Below, in pieces: positions 11,925 through 23,800 of a stretch of 64,000 nucleotides of DNA. This DNA is from Ophthalmolycus amberensis (taxonomy: Eukaryota; Chordata; Actinopteri; Perciformes; Zoarcidae), in NCBI GenBank assembly GCA_024529925.1, contig JAFEUB010001538.1, positions 62,001 to 126,000 of the forward strand. The letters run 5' to 3'. The notes beneath the pieces were generated by a model. That model ran no database searches and was not told the origin of the DNA. It saw only the letters and a list, made by a program, of their open reading frames with translations. Position 1 is the stretch's first letter. Every line of letters starts with the position of its first letter. Position numbers and translations under genes: made by a program.

Positions 11925-14168
11925 AAAAGGTCTTTTTTCTTTCTCATCATCTAGACTTTCTCCAAGTATTTTGTATGTTAAAATAGATAATCGCTGTCTT
12001 CGATAATTAATATACAACATCATTTTCAGCATATTCATATTTTATGTTACTAAATGTATGCAGTTTTTGTTTAGCTCACTGTTTTTCTACTCACAGGTTC
12101 TCCCAACAGCGAGTCATCTTCCCACAGCTTTCACTGACCTTCCAGTGACGCACGGAGCTTTGGCTAAAAAACGCTTTCTTTTCTTCCACTTATATCTGAG
12201 AGCTTAATCTGGGAGAAGAGCTAAAGAGGGAAAACACAAGTGCTTAGGAAGGGAATGCAGTCTGTGAGGACAGAGGATGTGGGGGGGAGAGTACCTTTTC
12301 TTTTCTCTCTCAGCCATTATCATTCCAACATGTGCTAATAGTGGGGTGTTAACATCACGACATGGAGAATTTCACCAAGACTCCCTCTGATCTTGTTGAC
12401 CCCTGAAGCTTGGGACAGAAGTCGAGCACTTAACTGGACCAGTTGTTTCTGTACGCTGCTGTGAAATGTAAAAATGAAAGAATAAACACCAGACTTATGG
12501 GAATTTATGCGTTGTGAAAAAATATATATATATATGTGGGTGATGCATACATTACATGTCTGAGTCAAATGACCTTTGGTCTCTGTTTTAAAATCAAAAT
12601 ATGAATTCCTTCTTGGTTTCGGAAACCAAACAATCACCGTCGTTTAGATCTAATGTGAAGGCAACAAGCAAGATCAGTTCTATGACTGGTAGACTTTGAG
12701 ACTGCAGGTAGTGCAATGGTTTTCAGTCTTGTGCTTTTTGAACAAGGCACTTGCAAATAAAACCTTGCACCTCCAAAGACAAAAAACACATCTCTATTCT
12801 CACAGGCAGGCTGTGTTCTTAACGTGAGCACCTGCCTCACAGCCACAGATCCAAAATATTGGTCCTGCCTTATGGCATGATGGGGCCTTGTCTCAAAGTC
12901 TAGTTTTAAAGTGGAATGATGCAACTTTAAAATCAATAATGAACTCAATCATCCTCTTTGAAATAAAAAGGTGAATTCACAAACCTTTCCTCAGTTCAAT
13001 GCATACAGTGGTTGAGTGGCTACAGACTTGGTCTGGTATGACCAGTAGTTTACGGTGGCTAATGTTAGCCTATGCTAGTAAACTTCAAACAAATATGGCT
13101 ATTAAACTTACCTAATCAGTTCACTGATTTCTACTGTAATTGTTCCACTACTTATTACTATGTCACATTTCAGTAGTTTTACCATAAAACTAAAGCAAGG
13201 AGTCGTCCTGTGTGTCGTCCTGTGTGTCCTTATCTCGAACAATCCATCCGATCTGCTTCACACCTGGCTGCTGTATTGCTGGGGACCCAAGTGAGCGCAG
13301 TGTCGAGGTTGGTGTAATTTGGAGGCTCGACACGCTTAAACGTCGGCGCGCTTTGAACACATGATTCCTTTTTATTAAATGTGGTGGCTACTGATCTGTA
13401 AAAGTGAAGTAGCCTCTTTAGTAGACTTTAGTTGTTTTCACTATAGTTGGGTCAGCCTGGAAGTGGCTCGTCAACCTCCAGGATCCGTATTCTTATGTTT
13501 TATATTCCATCCATGATATTGTAAGCTGATTTCCCATAAATCATTTTGGAATGCATCCATAGAAGGTGGCAAGTGGGTTGTCAATAGCCCCAACATTCAT
13601 TTTAATTAATTCATATTGGATATTATTTATCTTAATAACATTTTACAGATTCATTTGGCCGTGCTATTTGCTATACACTCCTATTCATTAATTAACAATT
13701 AATTCATTTCATTGATTAAGGTGTTTTGGGAATATTTAATCTCAGTCTAATATTAGCAGCACTTAAGAAATAAAATGGTGTGGATAGAGGTGGAATGGCA
13801 CCCACATATTTAAGATAAATACAAAGGTAGATCGATTAAACATACACGTCTGTCATATTATTTAAAAGGAACTTGAGTCAAGCAGCATGTTAGGAGAGAG
13901 GGTCCACTCAGTGAGTAAGGGGGGGGGGGGGGGGGGGGGAGGTTTTTTTCTCCTTCAAGAGAGTCAAATTTCCCAACTTAGTGGGTCTGAGAGTCACTCA
14001 GCTCAGGACTGAGAGAGCCTTTGTACTGAGAGAGAGAGAGAGAGCAGCAGTGTGACTTCAGGTCTGCACAGCGAGGCAGCGGGACCACGGAGTTTGCCGG
14101 ACTTTCATCACACACATACACTTGGAGTTCATTTCCAAACCTGGATTTTGATTCCTTTACTCAGCAAA

Positions 14169-14506
14169 ATGTTTCAAGGGTAAGGCAATTTAATTTGACT
14201 TCAATGTTTGTTTGTTTTTGCATGTAAAGAAAGCAGAGTGGACTTTACCTGACTTTACCATCCATTTCGTATATCTTCACTTCAGCTACTCCTCAGAGTG
14301 GACCAACATTTCTTTCGCTTTCTTAGGTTGAAAACCATTTCACTCGCAACATCAGCGTTTTTGACATTTGTTTTTACACCTGTTTTTTTGTTTTAAAAAA
14401 CTGCATAAAATGCAACTTATGTAACTGATGTGTCTCCTCAGGTGGTCGCTTGTTCTGCATCCAGTCCTGCTGTGTTGGCTGGCCGCTGCCCTGCAGGTTA
14501 TAGAAG
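14169..14506 (+). CDS. First two exons of a secreted-protein gene (signal peptide), arm 1
   Basis: The ATG at 14169 (context CAAAATG) is followed by a donor after 14179. The next exon, 14442-14506, is flanked by CTCCTCAG and GTAAGA. Joined, they read MFQG-WSLVLHPVLLCWLAAALQVIE and end one base into a glycine-type codon. That is a classical signal peptide: short n-region, a leucine/alanine-rich core, then a polar stretch. A leader rich in GA, without an upstream ATG near the start, precedes the ATG from roughly 13,975. No third exon is recognisable before the window's unique region. The product cannot be named. It could be the start of the collagen seen inverted at 29-37 kb, but this is only inference. 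Confidence 0.55.
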
Positions 14507-16050
14507 GTAAGAGCCATGCTGCTGCAGCTCTTTCCGCACACTGTAAAGCAAAATACAGCTGTGTTGGACCCACCACAGGAGAGTGGAAGGGCTACAACAG
14601 TTTGCCATCGACTCAACATTAAAGGAGTTCTTCCTCATGTTGTTGAAGCCTCAACTAATCTTCAAATCCCATTAGAAAATGTTAGCACCATGGAAAGTAA
14701 TTAAGTCTGTTAGTGATGACCATTTTAAAATGATTTCATTTCTTTGATGGTACTGTATCTCACGTCACATCTATCATGTTAGGGGTCAGTAAAGTTTGAA
14801 TGTTAACCAGGTGAAATTAAGAATATTTGTCATCTTGTGGCAGTAAAAACCTGTTTCCAGTCAAAGGTTTCTTTGATGATCCTCTCTAAAACCAAACAGA
14901 GTAAAAGTATAAGGAATTGATTCAGTGTTTGTTCTAATGTAAACTACAAACTAATCAGGCTAATTAACGTTGACTTTTTAATGTTTTAAAGCTTACTTAC
15001 ATTAAAACGAGACCCTTGTTAAGACATGTCAATTTAATTTAGCATGAAATGCCCCTAGTCTTGGAAGAAACGCTGGCTTAGGTCCTGTAGTTAAAAGCTA
15101 GTTAGCCAAACGAGCTAACTAGCTTATTAACTACAGCTAGTTGGCTGTGGTGGATGAAATTTGCGAGCGACAGTGGTCATTTCAGCGGACAGAGAAATGA
15201 GAATCCCGCTGTTGTTTACCACTACCTGAAATCTTGTACCCAGTTTTTTCAAATTTACAAAGAATTTCGCTCGGAATATCGGACACCTGCATATATGTGA
15301 GAAAACCTCAAAATGCTACACTAACACTAAACTAAATAACCATTTGACTTCGTCGACTTTGATGACTACATGCATGTAAAATGTAGAACCCAACATAAGT
15401 GATCTTGATTTGAAGGCCCACGCATTACTGTAGCACTGAAATGAAATGAATTGATCAGGTTTGAGGCTGAGCAGATCTCCAGCATGAAGTTGTTGTGGGT
15501 GAATAGTCAAAGAGCTGCTCAGTGTGGGCCGTGATACCCGGTCAAGTTTTAGAAGAATGACCAAAAGGATGCAGTGAATTAGGCTACAACATGCCAAATA
15601 ACTAAGATAAAATGTTATCCGTCAATGAACCCTCTTTAATGACAATGGTAGGATTCGAAATTCATGTCCCCCACTCCTCCCACACAGTCCCATTATGTAA
15701 CCCTTTACATTTACATTTTCACACCTCTGTCTGCAGCTGTGGGTTTCGTTTAGTTACCCCCTGCTGTGAGGCTCCTCTTCTCCAGCTCTGTGGGAGAGAG
15801 ATAGTTTGTTTATTTGCCAATAGAACAGCCTTCCTTTGCCCTCTATAGCCTCCCGTGTGTGTGTTTTTGCGCAATGAGGAGGCAAGACGAGTCAAACGCT
15901 GCACCGGGGTGAGACATGAAGTGTTTAGTGTGTATGGTAATGGTGTGAGGGGTTTCATCCGCACTGCACTTGCTGTTTGTGTGCTGGAGAACGTCAGAGA
16001 GGACCAGTGTGGGTTGGTTCACACGGAGCTTTTGAAGTGGGACCTTGACA
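14507..16050. other. Intron-like sequence after signal-peptide exons, arm 1
   Basis: No exon is recognised. The stretch holds a 52-bp hairpin at 15,085-15,136 and otherwise ordinary AT-rich sequence up to the LTR element. If the signal-peptide gene is real, this is its second intron. Confidence 0.4.
15085..15136. repeat. Hairpin with 21/22-nt arms, arm 1
   Basis: Arms 15,085-15,105 and 15,115-15,136 pair with a single one-base bulge around a nine-base loop. The copy in arm 2 is at 62,438-62,489. Confidence 0.85.
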
Positions 16051-16946
16051 TGTAAGAAATTTGAACATTGAATTAGCGTATTTAGTAGATATGATAAAAG
16101 TGTTTAATAATTCATAATTAAGAATTCATAATTAGTCATAATCATAAGTGTATTGGGAATGCATAATTAAGATAAACATAAAGAGTTTTAGGATTAGTAG
16201 CTAAAAGACATGAAGCTTCTGCCAATTTTCAGTAGTTTAACTTTTATACTGAAGGATTATGCCATAACTGAGAAGTTTGAATGTGTTAGCAGCTCAGGGA
16301 GAGAGAGATGTGGAGATAGGCGTATAGAGAAGTTAGCTAATAAACATTGAGGTAGACGGAAGGGGAGGAGTTGCGAACGGATATGTGGGCGGGAGATAGA
16401 AAGTCTTTTTCCCTCTTGTTACGTTACGTTCCCGGGGGACGGAGGTCGTGCCCTGAGGAACGAGAGAGGTTTTTGCACCGGGGTGGGGTAAGATTGAAAT
16501 ATTGTAATATGTTATAGGAGTAATGTACTCCAATGTATAACTGTAATCGTACTTACATCAGTGGGATTAAATCCTTTTAACTGTAAACCAGTTTTGGTAG
16601 AGTTATTATTGCAGCGTGTCAACTGTAAACAAAACAGCTGGACGCACATGGGATCCGGCCTCCTCCACGTTGGGGTGAAATTCATCCCTAACAAAATTTG
16701 GCGACCACGAAGGGACGCTCTTGCCGGCTCGCTGCTGTGTGCGCTGGGGGCAGCGTTGGTCAAGCAGGCATCCTGGGCCCATAATATCGGTAAGCAGAGC
16801 CGTTTCATGAAATCTGTGAGTTAGCTACTAGGATCTTAGGGGAGGCCTGTTTGACTAGCGCAGCTAACAGCTAGCTCTGCGATGCCGGTGAGGCCGAACC
16901 ACAGAGGAGGCCGAGTTCCACGTTGGGGTGAAATTCATCCCTAACA
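16051..16946 (+). mobile_element. Deleted LTR retroelement: LTR + leader + 3' LTR tail
   Basis: The element begins TGTAAGAAAT, ends CCCTAACA and is flanked by the 4-bp direct repeat gaca (16,047-16,050 and 16,947-16,950). Arm 2 has the single gaca at 63,400-63,403, so both insertion and borders are exact. A full LTR of 643 bp ends at 16,693. Six bases on, a candidate primer-binding site starts TGGCGACCACGAAGGGAC (16,699-16,716), of the kind that pairs with a tRNA 3' end. About 200 bp of leader follow, with a GTAAGC donor-like site. From 16,917 the last 30 bases of the LTR recur exactly. No coding region is present, so the element cannot move by itself. The superfamily (Gypsy or ERV-like) is not determined. 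Confidence 0.9.
16699..16716 (+). other. Candidate primer-binding site of the LTR remnant
   Basis: The 18 bases start with TGG five bases after the LTR's terminal CA, the expected place and opening for a reverse-transcription primer site complementary to a tRNA ending CCA. Its complement resembles arginine tRNA 3' ends from memory; this was not tested. Confidence 0.6.
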
Positions 16947-17605
16947 GACAACACAACTGTGCCAGTCTAATGTCAGCATGCATAGGTTAGGTAGGAGTGT
17001 TTTTTGACAATGGATCACGAAACAAGCTTTCTCTTTCTAAACATTTACAAAAAGCCAGAAATAATCCAGCATTCAGGTTTTTTTTCCTTCACACTGAACA
17101 CAGTTCATCCCATGACGGACTGCCACAGGCTTGACAGTTAAAGACAGTCTTGTGATTAGAAAATCATATGTTTAAAGTCCAAAACCAACTTGGAATATCA
17201 GAGTGTTCCAAGTCGAGCGTACCCTTGAGCAAAACACAGTAAATGTAATTTCCTTGACTCCTGGACGCAATGCTTATTCCAACTGTATTCATTTATATTG
17301 GCCGGTGGTGTTTGGTAGTTCTAACTATCACGTTCTGGTAACTTTAACCCAATATGACAATCTCTCACTGAAACACCTTAGTATCTTATTATTGGGCTCT
17401 GCTATATGAGACTGTGGTGTTTTCTGTTGGTCCAGTGCTAGTATAGGAAGTAGTGTGTCTTGTATGCAGCGACATGGAGAGTAATGGTGGGGTTATGCTC
17501 AAACTAAACGAGTACTGAGGACGCTAAGAACCGCTGCACTCACAGAAGGGTTTAAAAGCCCACCGTTATGAGCAGTCCTGAGGCCGATAATCATTGGAAT
17601 ATGGG

Positions 17606-18797
17606 CAGTGGCGGCTGGTCAATAGAGGGCCATGGGGCATGGCCCCACCATGAGCCACACAAAAAAAAAAGAAGAAAAAAAAAAGAATTATAATAATCAC
17701 AAATTATACAAATTGTCAATATTTGTGTTTTTGAACTATGGAATGTACCCAGTAATGTGTGTAAAATATGATATCTGCGCAAAATATATGCTTTTCCTGC
17801 TCGTCCTCTCCGCCTGTGTGCTCGTCTGCTCGTGCTCTCTGTCTGTGTGCAGACACTCTGAGAATGCGCAGCTCGGGGGCCTAATCGTTTTGGCCCAAAA
17901 GAGACGGGTCTATGAAGCAGTTTAGCCAATTGCTGATTCAAGATATAAATGAGTGACATACAATTTAGCCAATCAGCGCCCTCAAATAGATTCAGCTTGG
18001 GGCCAGAACGATCAGGCCCCCCTCGCTGCGCGTTCTCGTCAGGAGAAGTCTCAACAGGCGCCCGCGCCAGCGCGAGCACTCCTCCTCCAAGACCCGTTTG
18101 AGAGGAGAATTTTGGCGGAGATTCTGCAGCCAAAGAGCTGATATCAGATCAGCCTGACCTCACAATCACACAGCAGACTCGCGGGAAAGGGAAGCAGTAC
18201 ATGCGAAGCTTCTGTACTAGCTGTACACCAGACAGGTTTGGCTAGCTGGATGACGTCATGCTAATCATTTATTTAGCTTTTTAAAACAACGGGGACGGAT
18301 CCAGCACGGACAGTTACAGGAGTGAGGGATGAGGAGGTAAGGAAACATGAGAACACCAGGACACACATGAGAACTCTGTCAAGCTACATATTCGGCAAAG
18401 TGAACATCTTTTCTTCTACATAGTTGTCCTCAGTCTCATCTGCTTAACTTGGTCATGGAGGCATCAACATGTAATAGAGATGTTAAATTAACAGTGAAAA
18501 CTCATCATAGCTTAATTTAACATCAGTATTCATAATTACACTTCATGTTTACTTCTCCTGATCTTTACCTCCTATAACGAGGTCCATAGGGGCATCTCAA
18601 TAAATAAACATGTTATATTATATTATATAAGTGTTATTTACTGATTGTTTTCGTGTTGGAATACATGTTAAATATTTAACTGCCAAGTAATAATGCGTGT
18701 TTGATACTGACATTTTTTTTGCATTAAATCATACTGGGATGTTTGCTGAAATTGATAGGATGGCCCTACCTAGAACATTTTCCACCAGCCGCCACTG
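17606..18797. mobile_element. hAT-type DNA transposon, non-autonomous
   Basis: The 14-bp terminal inverted repeats (CAGTGGCGGCTGGT and its complement) are flanked by an exact 8-bp target duplication, aatatggg, at 17,598-17,605 and 18,798-18,805. The 8-bp duplication and the CAG...CTG ends define the hAT superfamily. The 1,192-bp body shows a minus-strand open stretch of about 180 codons (18,133-17,591) that overruns the left terminus and has no recognisable transposase motif, so I treat the element as non-autonomous. It starts 58 bp beyond the last position that can be compared with arm 2. Confidence 0.9.
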
Positions 18798-20942
18798 AAT
18801 ATGGGGCGAACACTTTTCGGACAAGCTATTCTTGAAGGCATTCACAGTGTTGTAGTGTTGCACATACTAAAAGTGGCAGTAGTGTAAAACATTTGAATGT
18901 GTGTGAGAAGTTAAAATCCTGGAGACCTTTTCACCTCTGCATACCTGGTCAATCACTGCGTGATTGTGGGATTATCGAAAGTTATTTGGAGAAAAAGCCC
19001 CCCACCCCAAGCAACATCTGTTTGTCAAACTCTTGCCCAAGCCAGTCTCGAAAACAACTTTTCCATTGAAAAAAAAAGCCTTCAGTGCCATTCTTTGCTC
19101 TGCTATCAATGAAGGAATACTCTCCAGTTCTGATGTAGCTCCTCACAGGATGTCGATTGATCTGGACGCTGGTAGTCTGGACACATTACTTGAAGCCTGA
19201 CCAGACGGATGTTTGCGTGATCTCGTGATCAAGCGATAATCCAACTGCCGTACAAGGTGTGTAGGGAGGGGCTTTCTGGCACTTTTCGATGGTCCGACAA
19301 GTAGTTTGTTTGAAGCATGCTGATGCATTAAGCGTATCGAGTTTGCGGTGGATGGGCATGTTAGCGCAACAACTTTCATGCAGGAGACAGGAGTTGCCAT
19401 CCTGCCGCATGCAAATCTACAAATAAAGTTGTAATGCTGTGTAATAAGGGGATCACAGTCTTTACCTAAACTCGACCAAAGGTTGTAGTTGCCAAACCCA
19501 ACTATAACTTAACCATATTCTATTTGCCATTTGGACAATCTTTACCTGACCTAAATCAAACCATATGCCATGTGCAGGAAGTATACGATGTAAAGAAAGT
19601 CATCCAACATCAATGTTCTTATGTGGTGACGGGGTTGGTTTTACGCTCACTGGGGAAATTAAAAGGCCTCTTTTTGTCTTTTACTGCTCCATCCACATTA
19701 AGCTGGTGTTTTTTAACATCTGTTTGGATATTAATCTTAAATCCTAGCGTTGCTTTTAACTGTGTGAACGCACAAGATGTTCACATACCTCTTTAGTTGG
19801 TTTAGTGTGTTCAGCTCTTGAGAGCTTCATTGTCAGCATTTACATTTCCAGAAACACGACAAGCTGAAAGAGCAATTTATATCTTATTGTTTTCCACTCT
19901 CTAAACTTCACCCTGCATGTCCCCCTACAAAACACTATGTTTCCAGCCTCCAGGAACCTTCACTTTCCATTTACCGTTGGTTGAGTTGCTCTGAAAGGAT
20001 TCCATGTTTAGCCAATATAAATGATTGTGAGGTGAGCCCAGTAGGAGTCTGTTTTGGACGAAGCTCGCCTCTGTACTGTAAAACTGTGGTCACATTATTT
20101 AGTTTTCTGTCAAAAACATATTTTAGTGTCAGCTATTCCACTCTTGACATGATTTGGTCTCTGATGTTACGGGAATAAAACTCCCACCGTGCTCCATTTA
20201 GTGTTTTATGAGTCTAAAAACCTGGCAAGTGTGAATGTCATAGAGCTGTATGAAAGGGCCTAAATGTCTTATATTGGAGAACCGAACGCCCTTGCTGCAG
20301 CGGCGTCCTGTCTGGAATGTGCTCACTCAGCCAGAGTGACTTTGATTCGAACAGTCGGGCACAATGGGCCAACTGTAAAAGGTGTCATTGCTGTATGTGT
20401 GTAACGGTCAGCTCTATGGGATGAGGGGGAAAAATCACTCACTGGAACTTGAAAATGAGAATGGGTGTTTCTTTTCGGGGTCTTTTCAGGACTTTCTGTT
20501 TTTCCATGATGTGATGCTCACTGAGATGATGTCGTTCTTTAGCCTTGGTTCCCATTACCGCATGGAGGAAAAGAGACCGCGGTTGAACTTCCAAAATGAG
20601 GAGAGAAGAAGCTGTTGTGTTGTTGCAGAGGAAGTTAGACTGATATCAGAAGCATGTGTTAAATTGTGTTTTTAAGAGATTTAAATCTAAAATTCACAGC
20701 TTTTACTGTCATGCCTTTTTTTTAAGAAAGGAAACAGAATGTTTTCTGTTTTGTTTGGGTACACCGTTTCCATAGTCACCATCTTGAGCATGAATCATTA
20801 TCATTGTACGTCTGTTCCATGCTATCTGTTCGTTGGGGCAAGACGCATACAAAGAAAGTGTTTCAACTCAAAAACTCTATTTGCTTGAGGAGATTATCAA
20901 TATTCTGTTTATGTGCACATTTTATGACTGTTATTTGAGACA

Positions 20943-21330
20943 TTACTCAAGGCAAGGCAAGTTTATTTGTAAAGCACATTTCAACAACAAGGCAATTCAA
21001 AGTGCTTCACATAAAACCATGAAAAGCATCAAAACATAAGGCAAAACAGTCATTGAAACACTAAAAAGCAGTGTAAGAAATAAAATACAGTAGTGAAATG
21101 CAGGAAATTGATTAATATCCTTGAATCTGGTTCAATTAAAGCCAGCAGCAAACAGAAAAGTCTTCAGTCTTGATTTAAATGAGCTGAGGGTCTCAGCAGA
21201 CCTGCAGCTTTCTGGACTTTGTTCCAGATATGTGGAGCAGAACAACTGAACGCTGCTTCTCCATGTTTAGTTCTGACTCTGGGAACAGAAAGTAGACCGG
21301 TCCCAGACGACCTGAGGGGTACTCCGTGTC
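20943..21330 (-). mobile_element. Common teleost interspersed repeat (LINE 3'-end-like)
   Basis: Begins at the ggcaaggcaagtttatttgt block, followed by aacaaggcaattcaaagtgc, and later carries the ccagatatgtggagcagaac and gggaacagaaagtagaccgg blocks. I recognise this pattern as a very widespread fish repeat, usually the end of a LINE. Orientation and family are from memory and uncertain; no reading frame survives. Confidence 0.6.
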
Positions 21331-23800
21331 AAATTAAAGCAAAACTTAAAATAAATCAAAATATTTGATTGCAGCTATTTTTTGATTTTCATTATTAGTT
21401 ATTTGTTTTTTCTTTCAATGTTAAAAAATAGAAAGAAATGCAGATCCCAAAGGCTAAAGTCTTGAAATGGCTTTTTTAGTCTCAGAACCAAAGTTATACT
21501 TTCAAATAAGACAGCAAGCGAAACCCAAATACTGAAGAGTAACTTACAGTATATAGAATTAAGATCTTTACCGATGAATTTCCTGGCGATAAATGAATCC
21601 AGTAATTACCCGACTGTTTCACATCTCGTTCAGTGTAAAGTGTTGTTGGAGAAAAGTAAAGCGATGCTCATGTTGATACCAGTCGTATCATTTCCTCAAT
21701 GTATTTAAAGGTTTTTAAAGGAATAATAATCGAGGGAATTCAGACAAGTTACATGTTTACGGCCTAAATGTTGGATGCAGCGTGAAGATAACACAGGACA
21801 GCATTCTATAATACCCATCAGTGTCTTTGTCCTTCTGACACAAACTTACAAATCAGTGGCGTCCTCCTGCATCTGCTGTCTGTCACGTAAGACCTGTCGC
21901 TCCTCAGGCCCACATTCATTCACAGCATCTAGACTGATAACACAGTCAAAGTACCTACATGACAGCCGAACCTCTCTGTACAGAGATGAAAGTGAGTTGA
22001 GAGAGCTGATGAGATGCCATCAGCCAGTAAATAGTTGGCAGACTGACAATGATAACCTGACCTGCAGTTAGTTTTGTGTCATGTAAGGTGGTATTTCTCT
22101 TCTCGCTTTGATTTTTCCTCCCAGTCTGATTTAAACATATAGTTTTAATCTGTGAGTTGGAAAGTAAGGCCCATGAAGACAACTCTGTCTTTAAGGAGTT
22201 TGTCATGCTGGCTACTTTGGTTCTTCTCTGTTCTAAGTTTGAGGAAACTTCAAGAAACTGGTTTTAAGGGAAATGGTGGAAGTACACTGTTCTGTGCGCT
22301 TTTGCATATTTTGGTCAGAGTCTGCGGCTACTGAAATTATACACTCCCTTTTAAAAAAACAATTTGGATGGTTACGACACTAACTTACAAACATCTTTAT
22401 CACAGCAGATGGTGTGGCCTTTGCTCTGTCCTCTATGTGGACTTTGATGGAATAATATGGCAACGCTCCACACAAATTCTCCGGTCCTAGGTAATCCAGT
22501 TGGTGTATAATTTAGAAAACTAAATTTGGCCAAACACTGAACTTCTGAGGTTGCTTATTATTCCAACGGCATAGAGAATAGAAATATCCTACTCAAGAAC
22601 GTTTCGTTTGCTGAGGGTTAAAGGTCTGTGTTTCTTATCAAAGTGCATTGTGGGTATCTTTGAACTCTAACAAAAGGTTATTTCCTTTCGCATCAAACAC
22701 TTGCAAAGCCAATTTAAAAGAATATTTTAAACATGTCATTGTTACCATCTATGTTTGCTAGCTTGCGGTCTTCTTCTTCTGTGTCTTTGTTGGGGCATTT
22801 CTGCGTGTCTTGGAGAATTATTGCCACCTGTAGCTAAGTGCAATACCGTGAAACCATTAGCAGGAATCTATATTGTGTATTTATATTGGGGTAATGGCCC
22901 CAGACATGGTATATTGATGCACATACTGCGGCGCAAGTTCCGCCCGGTAACTTTTAGCTAAACACCGTTAGCAACATGTGCTAATATTAGCACAAGCTGA
23001 TCGGAGTGCAAGTCAGTCACACTGTGTGTGGCGAGCGAAACAATGAAACGCAGGAGCTGTTGGTCCCCGGTCAGCTACAACAGCAAAGGAGACAGTGAGA
23101 TGTCTGAAACGAGGACCGTGTTATATTTTCAATTTCCGAGCACGAGAGACTCTTTTCAGTTTTATAGCCTATTTGCTAAGTTGCCTTTTGTTTCGTGTTC
23201 GTACAGTGTAATACAGACGTGTTTGAACTGTTCCTGATTTTTATGATACAAATTGTTTACCAACATTGCCTTAGTGTCCAGAAAGAGGATTTTGTACGAC
23301 ACTTGAACCACTGTTTATTCAAACAGACATTCATTGTCTGCATTTAGGGGTTTTCCCACTGTACTTGCACCAAACTGTGACTCTTGCCTTGTTAAACCCC
23401 TAACCGTGTCACCTCACCCGAGCATATGTTCTCGTACGCTGCGCGAGTAAGCGGGGACCCGCAAATAATTTAAAAAAAAACTAGGCTCATAGTGCTGCTA
23501 GGAAAACAAACGAGACTCACTCACATCTTGAATTAGTGAAGGGGGGTTTAATTCTGGCCTATGTGGTTTACTGTATCATCATTTCTTCACATACAGGAAT
23601 ACTAAACACATCTCATTGCAATATTAGCTTCACTCGTTTTTGATTGTATATCTTTTTTTTCCCCCCCTTTCTCAAAAACGATACATTTTGACAGAAGCCC
23701 TCCTCAAGTTTTGTGTTCAGTCAAACATCTTTGTCCAACGATATTACAATTTACAACTTAGAATCCTGAAACTAAACTAAGTGCACCTCTTATTTCTCAG

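Larger units (their letters stand above)
6551..13950 (+). other. slc12a7 3'UTR and intergenic, arm 1
   Basis: No coding exon is recognised. The first part must hold the 3'UTR; it includes a pure G-run near 6,696-6,708 whose length differs between arms. A possible poly(A) signal AATAAA lies at 8911-8916, which would give a UTR of about 2.4 kb; shorter alternatives cannot be excluded. A hAT-like terminus lies at 10,556 and a perfect hairpin at 11,891-11,924. A long G-run (about 13,919-13,939) precedes the signal-peptide gene. Confidence 0.5.
1..17547. repeat. Duplication arm 1 (direct, ~47.3-kb period)
   Basis: This stretch matches 47,300 to the end of the window base for base apart from scattered substitutions and a few length changes. 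The offset is 47,299 at the start, 47,280 after the GT repeat, 47,352 after the CT repeat, 47,355 after a G-run, about 47,353 after a second G-run, and 46,453 after an 896-bp insertion unique to this arm. The left edge lies outside the window and the right edge beyond the compared interval. It carries the last 12 exons of slc12a7, their downstream region and the first two exons of a secreted-protein gene. Near-identity in introns and intergenic DNA means the copies are very young, or are two alleles assembled in series. Confidence 0.97.

Noticed and set aside
17591..18133. 180-codon minus-strand frame, the longest apart from those caused by repeats
   Set aside because: It lies almost wholly inside the hAT element, overruns its left end and lacks any transposase or zinc-finger motif I can see.
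18964..19200. 78-codon plus-strand frame ending SIDLDAGSLDTLLEA
   Set aside because: No matching splice sites or recognisable family; probably repeat-derived or chance.
22755..22961. 68-codon plus-strand frame beginning with a leucine/cysteine-rich, signal-peptide-like stretch
   Set aside because: No splice context or continuation. The CTTCTTCTTCTGTG run that creates the hydrophobic core is a common low-complexity fish sequence.
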